This document shows positions 43,192 through 51,801 of a stretch of 64,000 bases of DNA, one piece after another (position 1 is the first letter of the stretch; each line of letters opens with the position of its first letter). Below the pieces are notes generated by a model. The model was given only the letters and a program-made list of their open reading frames with translations. It was not told the origin of the DNA and ran no database searches. The stretch spans positions 200,408 to 264,407 of the forward strand of contig NZ_JADPJG010000026.1 in assembly GCF_023073335.1 (NCBI RefSeq), written 5' to 3'. The position numbers were made by a program, and so were the translations under genes. Origin of the DNA: Bradyrhizobium sp. 21 (GTDB lineage Bacteria; Pseudomonadota; Alphaproteobacteria; Rhizobiales; Xanthobacteraceae).

Positions 43192-43505
43192 TATCAAGAC
43201 ATCCGTTCGGGCGGGAAGGTTTGGTCGTGAATGTGGCTCTGTGTCAAAGCCTCGACCGGCAGGGGCATCTGCACTGCTCTACTTGCCTATGCCGCGATCC
43301 ATGGATTGGCACATTCGTAATTTCCTCCGGTGATCGGGCCAGGGAAGGACGGCGTCTCCGCGAGGCCTAGTGCAACACTGCCGGTGGATGTGCGGCAGCT
43401 CGAGCGTTGGGTGCGCTACACGATGGTAATCGAAGAGTGAGAGTATGCTTCAACGTCTGCCAAAGACGGCGCTCGAACGCCGCACAGAATTACGTCCAAC
43501 GATGG
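43192..43505. other. Intergenic stretch, no gene recognised
   Basis: 314 bp with no supported coding frame. It ends in a terminator hairpin at 43506, so it could hold a small RNA or simply decayed sequence. A short hairpin GGCG/CGCC lies near 43470. Confidence 0.4.
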
Positions 43506-43532
43506 AAAGGCCGCTCTTCGGGGCGGCTTTTC
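43506..43532 (+). terminator. Intrinsic terminator upstream of a small gene
   Basis: Stem AAAGGCCGC / GCGGCTTTT with an eight-base loop and a T run, 22 bp before the ATG at 43555. It would end a transcript from the preceding gene-poor stretch; an uncharacterised small RNA there is possible. Confidence 0.55.
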
Positions 43533-43554
43533 TGTGAGCAAGGAGGAAAAGCAA

Positions 43555-43725
43555 ATGCATCTGAAAGCTCCTATCGATCGTGACACGGAAAGGTCGCGCA
43601 AGAGGGCGGTGTGGTTGCGTCAACTAGCCGAAGGGACGGCTCACCCGCAGTTCGCTGAAAAGCTCAAGGATCTGACTGAAGAATATGACGGACTTGCCGA
43701 ACAATTAGAGCAGGAGGACCAGTAA
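43555..43725 (+). CDS. 56-residue charged helical protein
   Basis: A very small soluble protein rich in Glu, Lys and Arg, probably helical throughout (RKRAVWLRQLAEGTAHPQFAEKLKDLTEEYDGLAEQLEQ). AAGGAGGAAAAGCAA precedes the ATG, selecting it over a GTG 21 bp upstream. Similar short proteins are common in rhizobia and have no assigned role. Confidence 0.6.
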   Translation: MHLKAPIDRDTERSRKRAVWLRQLAEGTAHPQFAEKLKDLTEEYDGLAEQLEQEDQ

Positions 43726-44367
43726 GGGCCGTCTCGCGCCCCCTTCTGTGAATGCTGGCGACGGATCGAGTGCGGCGCCGCGAAGACCTCTCCTTCGCGC
43801 CTTTCATCATTCACACCGTGCAGGTGCCGACGGCGCGCGGCGTCACAGTGCCGAGAGCGCCAATCTCGCGGTCAAAGGTCAATGTAGCTCGAGCAGAGGC
43901 CGTACGTTTTAACGCCGGAAAGTGAGCCCGGGGGTGCGCAAGGATGTCTGCTGTTCAGCAGTGAGGTCACAATGGGTCCCATGCCATCGGGGTTGATTGA
44001 GGTGTCACAGCGATCCCGAACAAGGCAGGGAGCATCCAATACTTATCGAGTGGCGGCTGATCGAAGTGATCTCCTTGGGCAGGTCGCCAAGCTATTGCCG
44101 CATGTCGCGCTAACCCGCGGTTCTGGCAGCATCTCACGCTGGCTTGACACCTCAGCGCAGCGCAAGGCGGCCGGAAGGGGGAGTGGTTATGCGTTTGGCT
44201 AAATGCTTGCCGTCCCGGTCCTCACCACGGTACTCCCCCCGAATTTTGGCGGGCAAATCCGGTTGTTGCAAGTTTCCGAGTGTAGCCCCTTGTATCCCCC
44301 AACATCATTCGCGGCCTACGACCTGGAAAATCCGGGCTACATTTGTTGGCTAAGTCATTGTAAACAC
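43726..44367. other. 642-bp gene-poor region before tRNA-Thr
   Basis: I see no coding frame with a recognisable domain or convincing ribosome site. No repeats or tRNA remnants stand out. It continues the decayed zone that begins at 42158. Confidence 0.5.
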
Positions 44368-44442
44368 TGGTGCCGGCTGAGGGGATTGAACCCCCGACCT
44401 TCGGTTTACAAAACCGCTGCTCTACCGCTGAGCTAAGCCGGC
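44368..44442 (-). tRNA. tRNA-Thr (anticodon TGT)
   Basis: On the minus strand the 75 nt fold as a cloverleaf. The acceptor is GCCGGCT pairing with AGCCGGC, the D arm is GCTCAGCGGTAGAGC, the anticodon stem-loop CGGTTTTGTAAACCG carries TGT, the T arm is GGGGGTTCAATCCCC, and a genomically encoded CCA ends at 44368. Confidence 0.95.
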
Positions 44443-44557
44443 GACGCTGAGGAGGCGGGGCAGGGACCGGCCTGCGCCGGGTCATCCGCGCCCGCGCGCC
44501 GCAATATCAGACTTGGTTGGAAAGTGCCAGAACCCCCGACGTATCGCGGGCAACGAA

Positions 44558-44582
44558 ACAGGCGGCCCCGAGGGCCGCCTGT
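44558..44582 (-). terminator. Intrinsic terminator of the 158-residue exported protein gene
   Basis: An 11-bp perfect stem ACAGGCGGCCC / GGGCCGCCTGT with loop CGA (plus-strand reading). On the minus strand it is followed by TTCGTTG, 23 bp after the gene end at 44606. Confidence 0.7.
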
Positions 44583-44605
44583 CTGTAGCTTCCGTTCAAA
44601 TCGCC

Positions 44606-45082
44606 TTACTGGCAGATGTGCCGGCGGCCGTCTTCGCCCTTGAACCAGGTGCCGGGCGTGCAGACGAAGCCGTTGCGCTGGGCGTAGGTGCGGGTGTCCC
44701 ACCCACGATTGTCCCAGCCGCGGTTGTCCCACGAATTGTCGTAAGCGTAGGCGTCGTTGGTGGCACGGAACGGGGCGGTTGCGATCGCGCCCGCAGTACC
44801 GATGGCGGCGCCGGCCACGCCGGCCGCGACATCAGTGGGCCAGAACCCGGTACGGCTTCTGTTCCAGTCGTTATTCCAGTCGCCATTGCTCTGGCGATAG
44901 GACACGCGGCGATGCCGATAGCCGCTGTCGGTGTATGGATTTCCCGGTCCGACGTTCTGGCAGTTGGCGTTGGGGAATTGCGCCGCGCAGCGGCCGGGAT
45001 TGGTGATCACGGCCTGCGCCATGGCAGAGCCTGCCACCAGGGTTGCCGCAATCGCCGTGGCTCCGAGAAGTTTGATGTTCAT
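44606..45082 (-). CDS. Exported Asn/Trp/Arg-rich protein
   Basis: A 158-residue secreted protein of unknown function. The signal peptide ends AGSAMAQ. Cysteines are at AGRCAAQFPNANCQN and at FVCTPGTWFKGEDGRRHICQ, likely two disulphides. The middle has a glycine/alanine hydrophobic stretch (VAAGVAGAAIGTAGAIATAPF) and the repeat DNSWDNRGWDNRGWDTR. It has its own terminator and a GGGAG ribosome site. It is typical of small Bradyrhizobium envelope proteins. Confidence 0.72.
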   Translation of the reverse strand: MNIKLLGATAIAATLVAGSAMAQAVITNPGRCAAQFPNANCQNVGPGNPYTDSGYRHRRVSYRQSNGDWNNDWNRSRTGFWPTDVAAGVAGAAIGTAGAIATAPFRATNDAYAYDNSWDNRGWDNRGWDTRTYAQRNGFVCTPGTWFKGEDGRRHICQ

Positions 45083-45363
45083 GATTGTTTGGCTCCCATC
45101 TTGTTGACGGGGGCTAAACGCCGAGGACGCCGGACGTTCCGATGAAACCGGCGGATTTTCGAGAGCCGATGGTCAAACCGATGTGAGCCCCGTCATGGTT
45201 CCGGAGCAGAGTCCGCCGGCGTTAATGCTTCGCTAGTCGCTTTGCAGCATTTGAGCGGCGCGCAATCCTTACACATTAGGCTTACCGGCATTTGGTGAGA
45301 GGGCCTTAACCCTCTCTGCGTCGCGATCGGGTAGGTTGTCGCCGGATAATCGGGGTCCCCCTC

Positions 45364-45849
45364 ATGCGCGTTCTGGCGCTCGCTGCCTTTCTGATCGGAC
45401 TGCCCGCGACGGCGTTTGCCGGCGGCGGCTTCGATGTCGTCGTTCCCGGCCGCCCGGGCGTGCCCATCATCATCAACAACATCGACGCGTCCTATACCGT
45501 GATCGAGAGTGTCTGGGGCCTGGGGAAGAACGTCCAGGTGCAGCCCACGATCTATGGCGGGCGCTATGTTGCCGAGCGGCAACCCGAAGATGTCGGCCAT
45601 TACTATCCGACGCTGGGCCTGCGGCCCGGTTATGGCCGGCTCGAGGTCGAGCCGCCCGCGAATCGCAAATTGCCGAAGCCGGCCGAGAGCTATCACCAGA
45701 GCTGGGGCGTGCAATCGGCGCCGCTGCCGGCGCAGATGGACGTGCCCGTCGATCCGCCGCCGGTGATCCTCGCGCCTGAGTTCAACGACCAGCCGCGGCG
45801 CCCTCGGCCGCGGCCGCGTGCAGCGATGCCCGGCAGGCCGCCGGGTTAA
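45364..45849 (+). CDS. Exported Pro-rich protein
   Basis: A 161-residue secreted protein I cannot name. The signal peptide ends at AFAGG. The core (FDVVVPGRPGVPIIINNIDASYTVIESVWGLGKNVQVQPTIYGG is recognisable as one beta-rich block) is followed by a Pro/Arg-rich tail. It lies 43 bp upstream of another exported protein gene and may be cotranscribed. Confidence 0.68.
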   Translation: MRVLALAAFLIGLPATAFAGGGFDVVVPGRPGVPIIINNIDASYTVIESVWGLGKNVQVQPTIYGGRYVAERQPEDVGHYYPTLGLRPGYGRLEVEPPANRKLPKPAESYHQSWGVQSAPLPAQMDVPVDPPPVILAPEFNDQPRRPRPRPRAAMPGRPPG

Positions 45850-45892
45850 GAAACGACAAAATCCAACAAACGAAAATCAACAGGAGAGAGTA

Positions 45893-46426
45893 ATGCGTCA
45901 GATGATTTCGGGACTGGTCGCGGCGGCTGCCGTGATGTTCGTCGGGGCCGCGCCGGCCGCGGCCTGCGGCTTCGACCCGTGCCAGCCGGTTGCTCCGGTC
46001 TATTCCGGCTGCAACACGGGTTGCGGCGGTTATGGCTATGGGGCCGGCTATGGCGCCTATGAGCGGCTCGCCGAGCCGACCACGCAATATTATCACGTCA
46101 ACCAGGGTCCGACCTATACCGGCCCGGGCGCCTTCGCGCCGTATCCGACCTATCGTGAGGACGCGGTCGTCGCGCCCGCCGAATACGGCTATCGCCGCGG
46201 TTATGGCTATGGCAACGGCTACGGCTATCGCGCCGCTGCCGTCGAAGCGCCGGCGGCCTATCCCTATCGCCGCCCGTACTACCGCCCGTATCGCTACGGC
46301 TATGGCCCGCGTGCGGGTTACCTGCCGCGCACCCACTACGGCTACGGCCCGCGCTACGGCTACGCCCGTCGTTACGCGCCGGCGCCGTATTACGGCGGCC
46401 ACCGCGTGCTGCGCCGTTATTACTGA
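45893..46426 (+). CDS. Exported Tyr/Gly/Arg-rich repetitive protein
   Basis: A 177-residue secreted protein. The signal peptide ends at APAAA. Cysteines cluster in ACGFDPCQPVAP and SGCNTGCGG. The remainder is a low-complexity Gly-Tyr-Arg region (GYGYGNGYGYRAAAVE, then RPYYRPYRYGYGPR). A strong ribosome site (CAGGAGAGAGTA) selects this ATG. A well-formed terminator follows. Function unknown; it is probably an envelope or extracellular structural protein. Confidence 0.7.
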   Translation: MRQMISGLVAAAAVMFVGAAPAAACGFDPCQPVAPVYSGCNTGCGGYGYGAGYGAYERLAEPTTQYYHVNQGPTYTGPGAFAPYPTYREDAVVAPAEYGYRRGYGYGNGYGYRAAAVEAPAAYPYRRPYYRPYRYGYGPRAGYLPRTHYGYGPRYGYARRYAPAPYYGGHRVLRRYY

Positions 46427-46449
46427 TCTCTGATCGGTTGACCAACGAG

Positions 46450-46484
46450 ACGCCCGTCCGCGATGCGGACGGGCGTTTTGTTTT
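46450..46484 (+). terminator. Intrinsic terminator
   Basis: A 12-bp perfect stem ACGCCCGTCCGC / GCGGACGGGCGT with loop GAT is followed by TTTGTTTT. It ends the Tyr/Gly-rich gene and separates it from convergent rlmB, whose stop is at 46486. Confidence 0.88.
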
Positions 46485-46485
46485 G

Positions 46486-47316
46486 TTAGCGCTTCATCAG
46501 CCCGAGCCGGCTCGCGCCGACATAGAGCGAGAGCACGGCGGCGTTGGAGACGTTGAGGCTCTTGATCTGGCCGGGCATGTCGAGCCGCGCAACGACGCTG
46601 CAGGTCTCGCGCGTCAAACGCCGCAGTCCCGTGCCTTCCGCGCCCAGCACCAGCGCGAGCGGCTCGCGCAGCACGACGTCCGAGAGGTCCTCGCTGCCTT
46701 CGCTGTCCAGCCCGACGGTCTGGAAGCCGAGCTCGTTGAGCGTGGTCAGAGCGCGGGCGAGGTTTTGCACCGTCACGACAGGCACCAGCTCCAGCGCGCC
46801 GGAGGCGGCCTTGGCCAGCACGCCGGTCGCTTCCGGACTGTGGCGCGCGGTGGTGACGATCGCCTTCACCGCGAACGCCGCCGCCGAGCGCAGGATGGCG
46901 CCGACATTGTGCGGGTCGGTGATCTGGTCCAGCACGAGCAAGATGCCGTCCTGCTCCAAATCCTCGATGTCGGGCGAGGGCAGGGCATCAGCCTCCGCGA
47001 GCAGGCCCTGATGCACAGCGTCGGGCGATAGCAGCCGGTCGATCTCTTGGGGCCGGACGATCTCGGGAGTGACGCGGGTCTCGATATTTTCGTCCGCGAG
47101 CCGCTTTGCGGCGTTCTCAGTCAGCGTCAGCTTGCGGATCTGCCGCTGGGGGTTGGCGAGCGCCATGGTGACGGTGTGCCAGCCATAGAGGATGACGGGC
47201 CCGTCGGGGTCCGAATCGCGGTCGCGCCGGGCCGGCCGGCCGGCCGATTTTCCGGGTTTTTTGAAGGGCTTACCGTCGCCCCGTCGCCCCTTCGGGCCGA
47301 ATTTTCGATCGTTCAT
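46486..47316 (-). CDS. rlmB: 23S rRNA (guanosine-2'-O)-methyltransferase RlmB-like (TrmH family)
   Basis: SpoU/TrmH-type methyltransferase of 276 residues from ATG 47316 (MNDRKFGPKGRRGDGKPFKK). It methylates the ribose of a guanosine in 23S rRNA or a related RNA. The N-terminal substrate-binding part (ILYGWHTVTMALANPQRQIRKL) is followed by the knotted SPOUT core with LVLDQITDPHNVGAILRSAAAF, LALVLGAEGTGLRRLT and IKSLNVSNAAVLSLY, the three family motifs. An in-frame start 96 bp upstream would add residues unlike the family and was not used. Confidence 0.9.
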   Translation of the reverse strand: MNDRKFGPKGRRGDGKPFKKPGKSAGRPARRDRDSDPDGPVILYGWHTVTMALANPQRQIRKLTLTENAAKRLADENIETRVTPEIVRPQEIDRLLSPDAVHQGLLAEADALPSPDIEDLEQDGILLVLDQITDPHNVGAILRSAAAFAVKAIVTTARHSPEATGVLAKAASGALELVPVVTVQNLARALTTLNELGFQTVGLDSEGSEDLSDVVLREPLALVLGAEGTGLRRLTRETCSVVARLDMPGQIKSLNVSNAAVLSLYVGASRLGLMKR

Positions 47317-47521
47317 GGGCTTGCTTGTGTCACGGGTCTCGGAATATCGCAATTTGGGTGCCTTCGAGGGCCATTTTAGCTGGTCGGCTCGGTTGACTTT
47401 GCCCCACCGCATCGCCCATAAACGCGGCCGGTCGCGTCCCTATCCGGGCTCTTGCGGCTTCATGTTCCATGGCCGTCTTCGGTCGCCGGGAAGGTCCGGC
47501 CCGATTGTGCTGCCGTCGAGC

Positions 47522-47607
47522 GGGGGAGTGTCCCGAGTGGCAAAGGGAGCTGACTGTAAATCAGCCGTCTTATGACTTCGAAGGTTCGAGTCCTTCTTCC
47601 CCCACCA
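47522..47607 (+). tRNA. tRNA-Tyr (anticodon GTA)
   Basis: A class II tRNA of 86 nt: acceptor GGGGGAG with TTCCCCC, anticodon loop CTGTAAA giving GTA, a long variable arm, T loop GGTTCGAGTCC and encoded CCA at 47605-47607. Confidence 0.95.
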
Positions 47608-47608
47608 T

Positions 47609-47665
47609 GCTTCGCACTGACGGGCTACGCATGGCGCAGCCGAGCGTAGCCCGTCAGTGCGAAGC
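47609..47665. repeat. Perfect 22-bp inverted repeat directly after tRNA-Tyr
   Basis: The arm at 47609-47630 is the exact reverse complement of 47644-47665, with a 13-base loop. It begins 2 bp after the tRNA CCA end and could act as a transcription terminator or be a palindromic repetitive element. There is no T run. Confidence 0.85.
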
Positions 47666-47713
47666 GTTTCCGGCGAAGCTAGAGCATAGCGAAAGCGAAG
47701 ACGGACTGCTTTC

Positions 47714-48745
47714 TCACCCCATCATCTCCTTCACCATCGGCATCACCTTCCGCCCGTAGAGCTCGATGCTCTTCATCAGCTTCTCGTGCGGCAGGGGACC
47801 CGCCGAATACTTCAACTGGAAGCGCGAAATGCCGAGCGCCTTCGCGGTCTTGGCGATCTTGCGGGCCACCGTTTCCGGCGCGCCGACATAGAGCGAGCCG
47901 TGCTCGGCCTCGTTGACGAACTCGTCGCGGCCCATCGGCGGCCAGCCGCGCTCCTTGCCGATGCGGTCGCGCATCGCCTTGTAGTCGGGCCAGAGTTCTT
48001 CGCGGGCCTGTTCGTCGGTCTCGGCGACGTAGCCGGGCGAATGCACGCCGATCGGCTTTGCCGGCCGGCCGAACTCCTTGAAGGCGCGGTGATAGAGATC
48101 GACGAAGGGCGCAAAGCGCGTGGGATCGCCACCAATGATCGCGAGCATCAGGGGGAGGTCGTAATGCGCGGCGCGCACCACCGATTGCGGGCTGCCGCCG
48201 ACGCCGATCCAGGTCTTGAGCTGATCGTTCTCGACCGGGGGGTACACCAACTGATCTTTCAGCGGTGGACGCAGCTTGCCTTCCCAGGTCACCGGCTTTT
48301 GCGACAAGAGCGCCGTGAACAGGTCGAGCTTTTCCTCGAACAGCGCCTCGTAAGCCCGCAAGTCGAAGCCGAACAGCGGGAAGGATTCGGTGAACGAGCC
48401 GCGGCCGAGGATCACCTCGGCGCGTCCGTTCGAGAGCGCGTCCAGCGTCGCAAAGCGCTGGAAGACACGGATCGGATCGTCCGAGCTCAGCACCGTCACG
48501 GCCGAGCCGAGATGGATGCGTTTCGTACGCGCTGCGATCGCTGCCAGCACGGTCTCGGGGGAGGAGATCGCGAAGTCGGCGCGGTGGTGTTCGCCAAGGC
48601 CGATGAAGTCGAGGCCGAGCTCGTCGGCCAGCACCGCTTCGTCGACGACGTTGCGGATCACCTGCGCGTGCGGAAGCCTCGCGCCGGAGGCGTCCCTGGT
48701 GACGTCGCCAAAAGTATCCAGTCCGAATTCGAGCGGTGCGGTCAT
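47714..48745 (-). CDS. LLM-class flavin-dependent oxidoreductase
   Basis: Bacterial luciferase-like monooxygenase of 343 residues from ATG 48745 (MTAPLEFGLDTFGDV). Features of the TIM-barrel FMN/F420 enzymes are LDFIGLGEHHRADFAISSPETVLAAIAART, GSAVTVLSSDDPIRVFQRFATLDALSNGRAEVILGRG and WIGVGGSPQSVVRAA. The EHH near the N-terminus is typical. The substrate is unknown. An upstream extension to 48835 is possible but lacks homology-like content. It is a monocistronic gene, separated from the LysR gene by about 150 bp. Confidence 0.88.
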   Translation of the reverse strand: MTAPLEFGLDTFGDVTRDASGARLPHAQVIRNVVDEAVLADELGLDFIGLGEHHRADFAISSPETVLAAIAARTKRIHLGSAVTVLSSDDPIRVFQRFATLDALSNGRAEVILGRGSFTESFPLFGFDLRAYEALFEEKLDLFTALLSQKPVTWEGKLRPPLKDQLVYPPVENDQLKTWIGVGGSPQSVVRAAHYDLPLMLAIIGGDPTRFAPFVDLYHRAFKEFGRPAKPIGVHSPGYVAETDEQAREELWPDYKAMRDRIGKERGWPPMGRDEFVNEAEHGSLYVGAPETVARKIAKTAKALGISRFQLKYSAGPLPHEKLMKSIELYGRKVMPMVKEMMG

Positions 48746-48892
48746 CGATGAGGTCTCTGCGGACGTGCTTGCGCCTGTCACTGTGGGAGGGGATTGCTTT
48801 GCGGTGGAGCTAGGCGGCGGCGAGGGTGACAACAATGCCGCTCCGAGAAACGCATCGTTTCCGCTTCTTCGTCGTGTCGGGCTCGCACGCCT

Positions 48893-49819
48893 TCAATCGG
48901 CCCGGGCGAACGTCTCGACCAGGGTCTCGCGCAGCCAGCGCTGCGCCGGTACGGTGTCGTTGCGCTGGTGCCAGAACAGGCTGACGATGCGCGGCGGCGC
49001 CTTGAGCGGCAGCGGCATGGCGTGCAGGAACGGCGCGTGACGGGATTGCGAGCGCAGATCGCTCGGCAGCACGGCGATCAGGTCGGACTGGCGCACGATT
49101 TCGTAGGCGGCGCTGTAGTGATTGACGGTCGCGACCAGGTTGCGCGACAGCCCGCGCGAGGCGAGGAAGAGGTCGTAGGACGGCAGGGTCTTGCCGGCGA
49201 GGCTCACATCGACGTGCCCCGCGTTGAGGAAGCTGCGCGTGCCGAGCCGTTTCATCGCCGCGAGTGGATGGCCGCGCCGCATGAAGCAGGCGTAGTCGAC
49301 GGTCCACAGCGAGCGCGAGCGGATGGCGGCCGGCTGCTGCGCCTCGTTGACATAGACGCTCAGCACGCAATCGACCCTGTTGTCCTCGAGCTGATCGGCG
49401 ATCTCGACGACGGTGTTGGGGACGGTATGGATTCGCGCCTTGGGCGCGACCTCGCCGAAATGGTTCAGCAGATCAGGCATCACCAGCGAGGCGACGTAGT
49501 CCGACATCGAGAGGCTGAATTCGGTTTGCGCGCGGCGCGGATCGAACACCTGCTCGTCGAGCGCGCCGCGGACGGTTTCGAGCGCCTCGCCGATCGGCTC
49601 CCACAGCACCACGGCGCGCTGGGTCGGACGAATGCCGGTGCCGGCCCTGACGAACAGGGGATCGCCGAGTGCGTCCCGCAGCCGAGCAAGCGCGTTGCTT
49701 ACTGCGGGCTGCGTCATCGTCAGCGCGTTTGCGGCGCGCGTGACGCTGCCCTCGGTCATCAACGCCTCGAAGACTTTCAGCAAATTGAGGTCGAGCGATC
49801 GGAACGACAGAACATTCAC
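48893..49819 (-). CDS. LysR-family transcriptional regulator, probable controller of the divergent MFS operon
   Basis: LTTR of 308 residues. The N-terminal HTH is LDLNLLKVFEALMTEGSVTRAANALTMTQPAVSNALARLR, and a co-inducer domain follows (about 95-300). It is divergent from the MFS-GAF-amidohydrolase genes 111 bp away, the usual arrangement for an activator of a catabolic operon with its own autoregulation. The AT-rich palindrome at 49837-49855 lies in the shared region. The inducer is unknown but should be the substrate or product of the operon. Confidence 0.9.
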   Translation of the reverse strand: MNVLSFRSLDLNLLKVFEALMTEGSVTRAANALTMTQPAVSNALARLRDALGDPLFVRAGTGIRPTQRAVVLWEPIGEALETVRGALDEQVFDPRRAQTEFSLSMSDYVASLVMPDLLNHFGEVAPKARIHTVPNTVVEIADQLEDNRVDCVLSVYVNEAQQPAAIRSRSLWTVDYACFMRRGHPLAAMKRLGTRSFLNAGHVDVSLAGKTLPSYDLFLASRGLSRNLVATVNHYSAAYEIVRQSDLIAVLPSDLRSQSRHAPFLHAMPLPLKAPPRIVSLFWHQRNDTVPAQRWLRETLVETFARAD

Positions 49820-49836
49820 CGTAGTGATATATTAGA

Positions 49837-49855
49837 TCATGATTATAAATTATGA
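49837..49855. promoter_or_regulatory. AT-rich imperfect palindrome between LysR and MFS genes
   Basis: TCATGATTATAAATTATGA sits 17 bp from the LysR start and 76 bp from the MFS start. It stands out in GC-rich DNA and is a candidate LysR binding site and promoter element. Confidence 0.45.
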
Positions 49856-49930
49856 CGATAATGTCACTTTGTCTATGGTTCCTCCCACGACACGCGGCGC
49901 GCCGGGGCCGTCAGATCGAGGGGGACTTTC

Positions 49931-51289
49931 ATGTCGATGATCTCGGCGCGCATCGAGCGCCTTCCATTCGCGCGCTTCCACACGCATCTGCTGCTGATGG
50001 GCGGGCTCGGCTACACGTTCGACGCGATGGACGCAGCCGTGCTGGCGTTCATCCTGCCGGTGCTGCGCACGACCTGGAATCTGTCGAGTGTGCAGATCGG
50101 CGTGCTCGGCAGCAGCACCTATATCGGCTTCCTGTTCGGCGCGTTGCTGGCGGGCACGCTGGGCGACCTGATCGGCCGCCGTGCGGTGATGATGTCGGCG
50201 CTGGCGCTCTATTGTGCCGCCTCCATCGTCAGCGCGGCGGCGGACGGCTGGACCTCCTTCTTCGCCGCCCGTGTCGTGGCGGGCATGGGGACCGGGGCGG
50301 AGAGCGCGATCATCGCGCCTTATCTCGCCGAGTTCGTGGCGCGGCGCTTTCGCGGCAGCTTTACCGGCGCGCTGGCCGGATTTTTCTCCTTTGGTTTCGT
50401 CGCGGCGGCCTTGCTCGGCTACTTCATCGTCCCCGCCTATGAGAACGGCTGGCGTATCGTTCTGGTGATCACCGCGCTGCCGGTGGTCATGCTGCTGTGG
50501 TGGCGCAGGGCGCTGCCGGAATCGCCCCGCTGGCTGGAAAGCCGGGGGCGGGAGAAGGAAGGCGAAGCCGTGCTGGACAGGATCGAGGCCGGCTTCGCAC
50601 GTGAGGGGCACGTGCTGTCCGAGCCGGTCGTCGAAGCCGCGGCCCCTGCCGGGACCGGAGGGACGCTGCTTGCCAATTTCGCCGCGCTCCTCGCCGGTCG
50701 CCAGGCGCGCATCACCATCATGACCTGGATCATGTGGCTTGCGATCACCTTCAGCTATTATTCCTTCTTCGTCTGGATCCCCGGCCTTCTGGTCCAGAAC
50801 GGCATGAGCATCACCAAGAGCTTCGCCTATTCGATCGCGATCTATTGCGCGCAGATTCCCGGCTATTTCAGCGCCGCCTGGTTCAACGAGCGCATCGGCC
50901 GGCAGGCGACGATTGCGTCCTACATGGTGCTCGGCGGCGTCAGCGCGCTCGGATTGGCGTTCGCGCAGAGCGACCAGCACATCATGCTGGCGGGAATTTT
51001 GCTGTCCTTCTTCATGAACGGCACCTATGCGGGCGTCTATGCCTATACCGCCGAGGTGTTTCCGACGGCGGTCAGAACCACCGGCGCCGGGCTCGCCTCC
51101 GCGATCGGCCGCATCGGCGCGATCGTCTCGCCGATCCTGGTCGGCTATCTCTATCCCAATTTCGGCTTCGTCGGCGTGTTCGGCCTCACCACCAGTGTGC
51201 TGCTGATCGGAGCGCTCACCGTCGTGGTGATGGGCGTGCCGACGCGCGGCCGTTCGCTGGAAGAGATCGCGGCGGGCGAAGTCGCATGA
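49931..51289 (+). CDS. Major facilitator superfamily transporter (aromatic-acid/sugar porter-like)
   Basis: A 452-residue transporter with 12 helices. Family motifs are FDAMDAAVLAFILP in helix 1, GTLGDLIGRRAVMM between helices 2 and 3, and PESPRWLESRGREKEGE after helix 6. These place it in the AAHS/sugar porter group that imports organic acids with protons. It overlaps the GAF gene by 4 bp (ATGA). With the LysR regulator and amidohydrolase it probably imports the substrate of that enzyme. Confidence 0.88.
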   Translation: MSMISARIERLPFARFHTHLLLMGGLGYTFDAMDAAVLAFILPVLRTTWNLSSVQIGVLGSSTYIGFLFGALLAGTLGDLIGRRAVMMSALALYCAASIVSAAADGWTSFFAARVVAGMGTGAESAIIAPYLAEFVARRFRGSFTGALAGFFSFGFVAAALLGYFIVPAYENGWRIVLVITALPVVMLLWWRRALPESPRWLESRGREKEGEAVLDRIEAGFAREGHVLSEPVVEAAAPAGTGGTLLANFAALLAGRQARITIMTWIMWLAITFSYYSFFVWIPGLLVQNGMSITKSFAYSIAIYCAQIPGYFSAAWFNERIGRQATIASYMVLGGVSALGLAFAQSDQHIMLAGILLSFFMNGTYAGVYAYTAEVFPTAVRTTGAGLASAIGRIGAIVSPILVGYLYPNFGFVGVFGLTTSVLLIGALTVVVMGVPTRGRSLEEIAAGEVA

Positions 51290-51783
51290 GGGCGACGAAA
51301 CACCGATCAGACCCGCTGCTCTGCACTGTGGCAGCCGCGCAGGGCAGGGCGGATCAGCCGATGGCCCTGTTTGCGGCGCTGGACGACGCCTTGAAGTCGG
51401 CGGTCGGGCACAAGCTGTTCACGATCCTGACCTATGACGACGACACAAGGGAGGCCGCGCGGGTGTATTCCAATCTCCCCGGACCTTACCCGGCGGGCGG
51501 ACGCAAGCGCCTGGCGCCGGGGCCGTGGACCGAGGCCGTGCTCGACCGCGGCGAGGCCTATATCGGACGCACCCGGGACGATCTGCGCGAGGTGTTTTCC
51601 GATCACGAGCTGATTGCTTCGCTCGGCTGCGAGAGCGTGCTCAACATGCCCGTGCGCTGGCGCGGGCGCACGCGCGGCTCGCTGAATTTGCTCCATGAAG
51701 CCGGCTGGTACGGCGAGGACGATGTCATGTCGTGTCTGCCCTTCGCGCAACTCGCGCTGCCCGCTTTGCTCGTACAGTCCTGA
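51286..51783 (+). CDS. GAF-domain protein
   Basis: A 165-residue soluble protein with one GAF domain (LFAALDDALKSAVGHKLFTILTYDDDTREAARVYSNLPGPYPAGGRK, then MPVRWRGRTRGSLNLLHEAGWYGEDDV). No output domain is present, so it may sense a small molecule for a partner or act as an enzyme-like binding protein. The start at 51286 overlaps the MFS stop, and a longer frame reading into the MFS gene was rejected. The amidohydrolase gene follows 18 bp downstream. Confidence 0.8.
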   Translation: MRATKHRSDPLLCTVAAAQGRADQPMALFAALDDALKSAVGHKLFTILTYDDDTREAARVYSNLPGPYPAGGRKRLAPGPWTEAVLDRGEAYIGRTRDDLREVFSDHELIASLGCESVLNMPVRWRGRTRGSLNLLHEAGWYGEDDVMSCLPFAQLALPALLVQS

Positions 51784-51801
51784 CCAGACAGGAAACGATC
51801 C

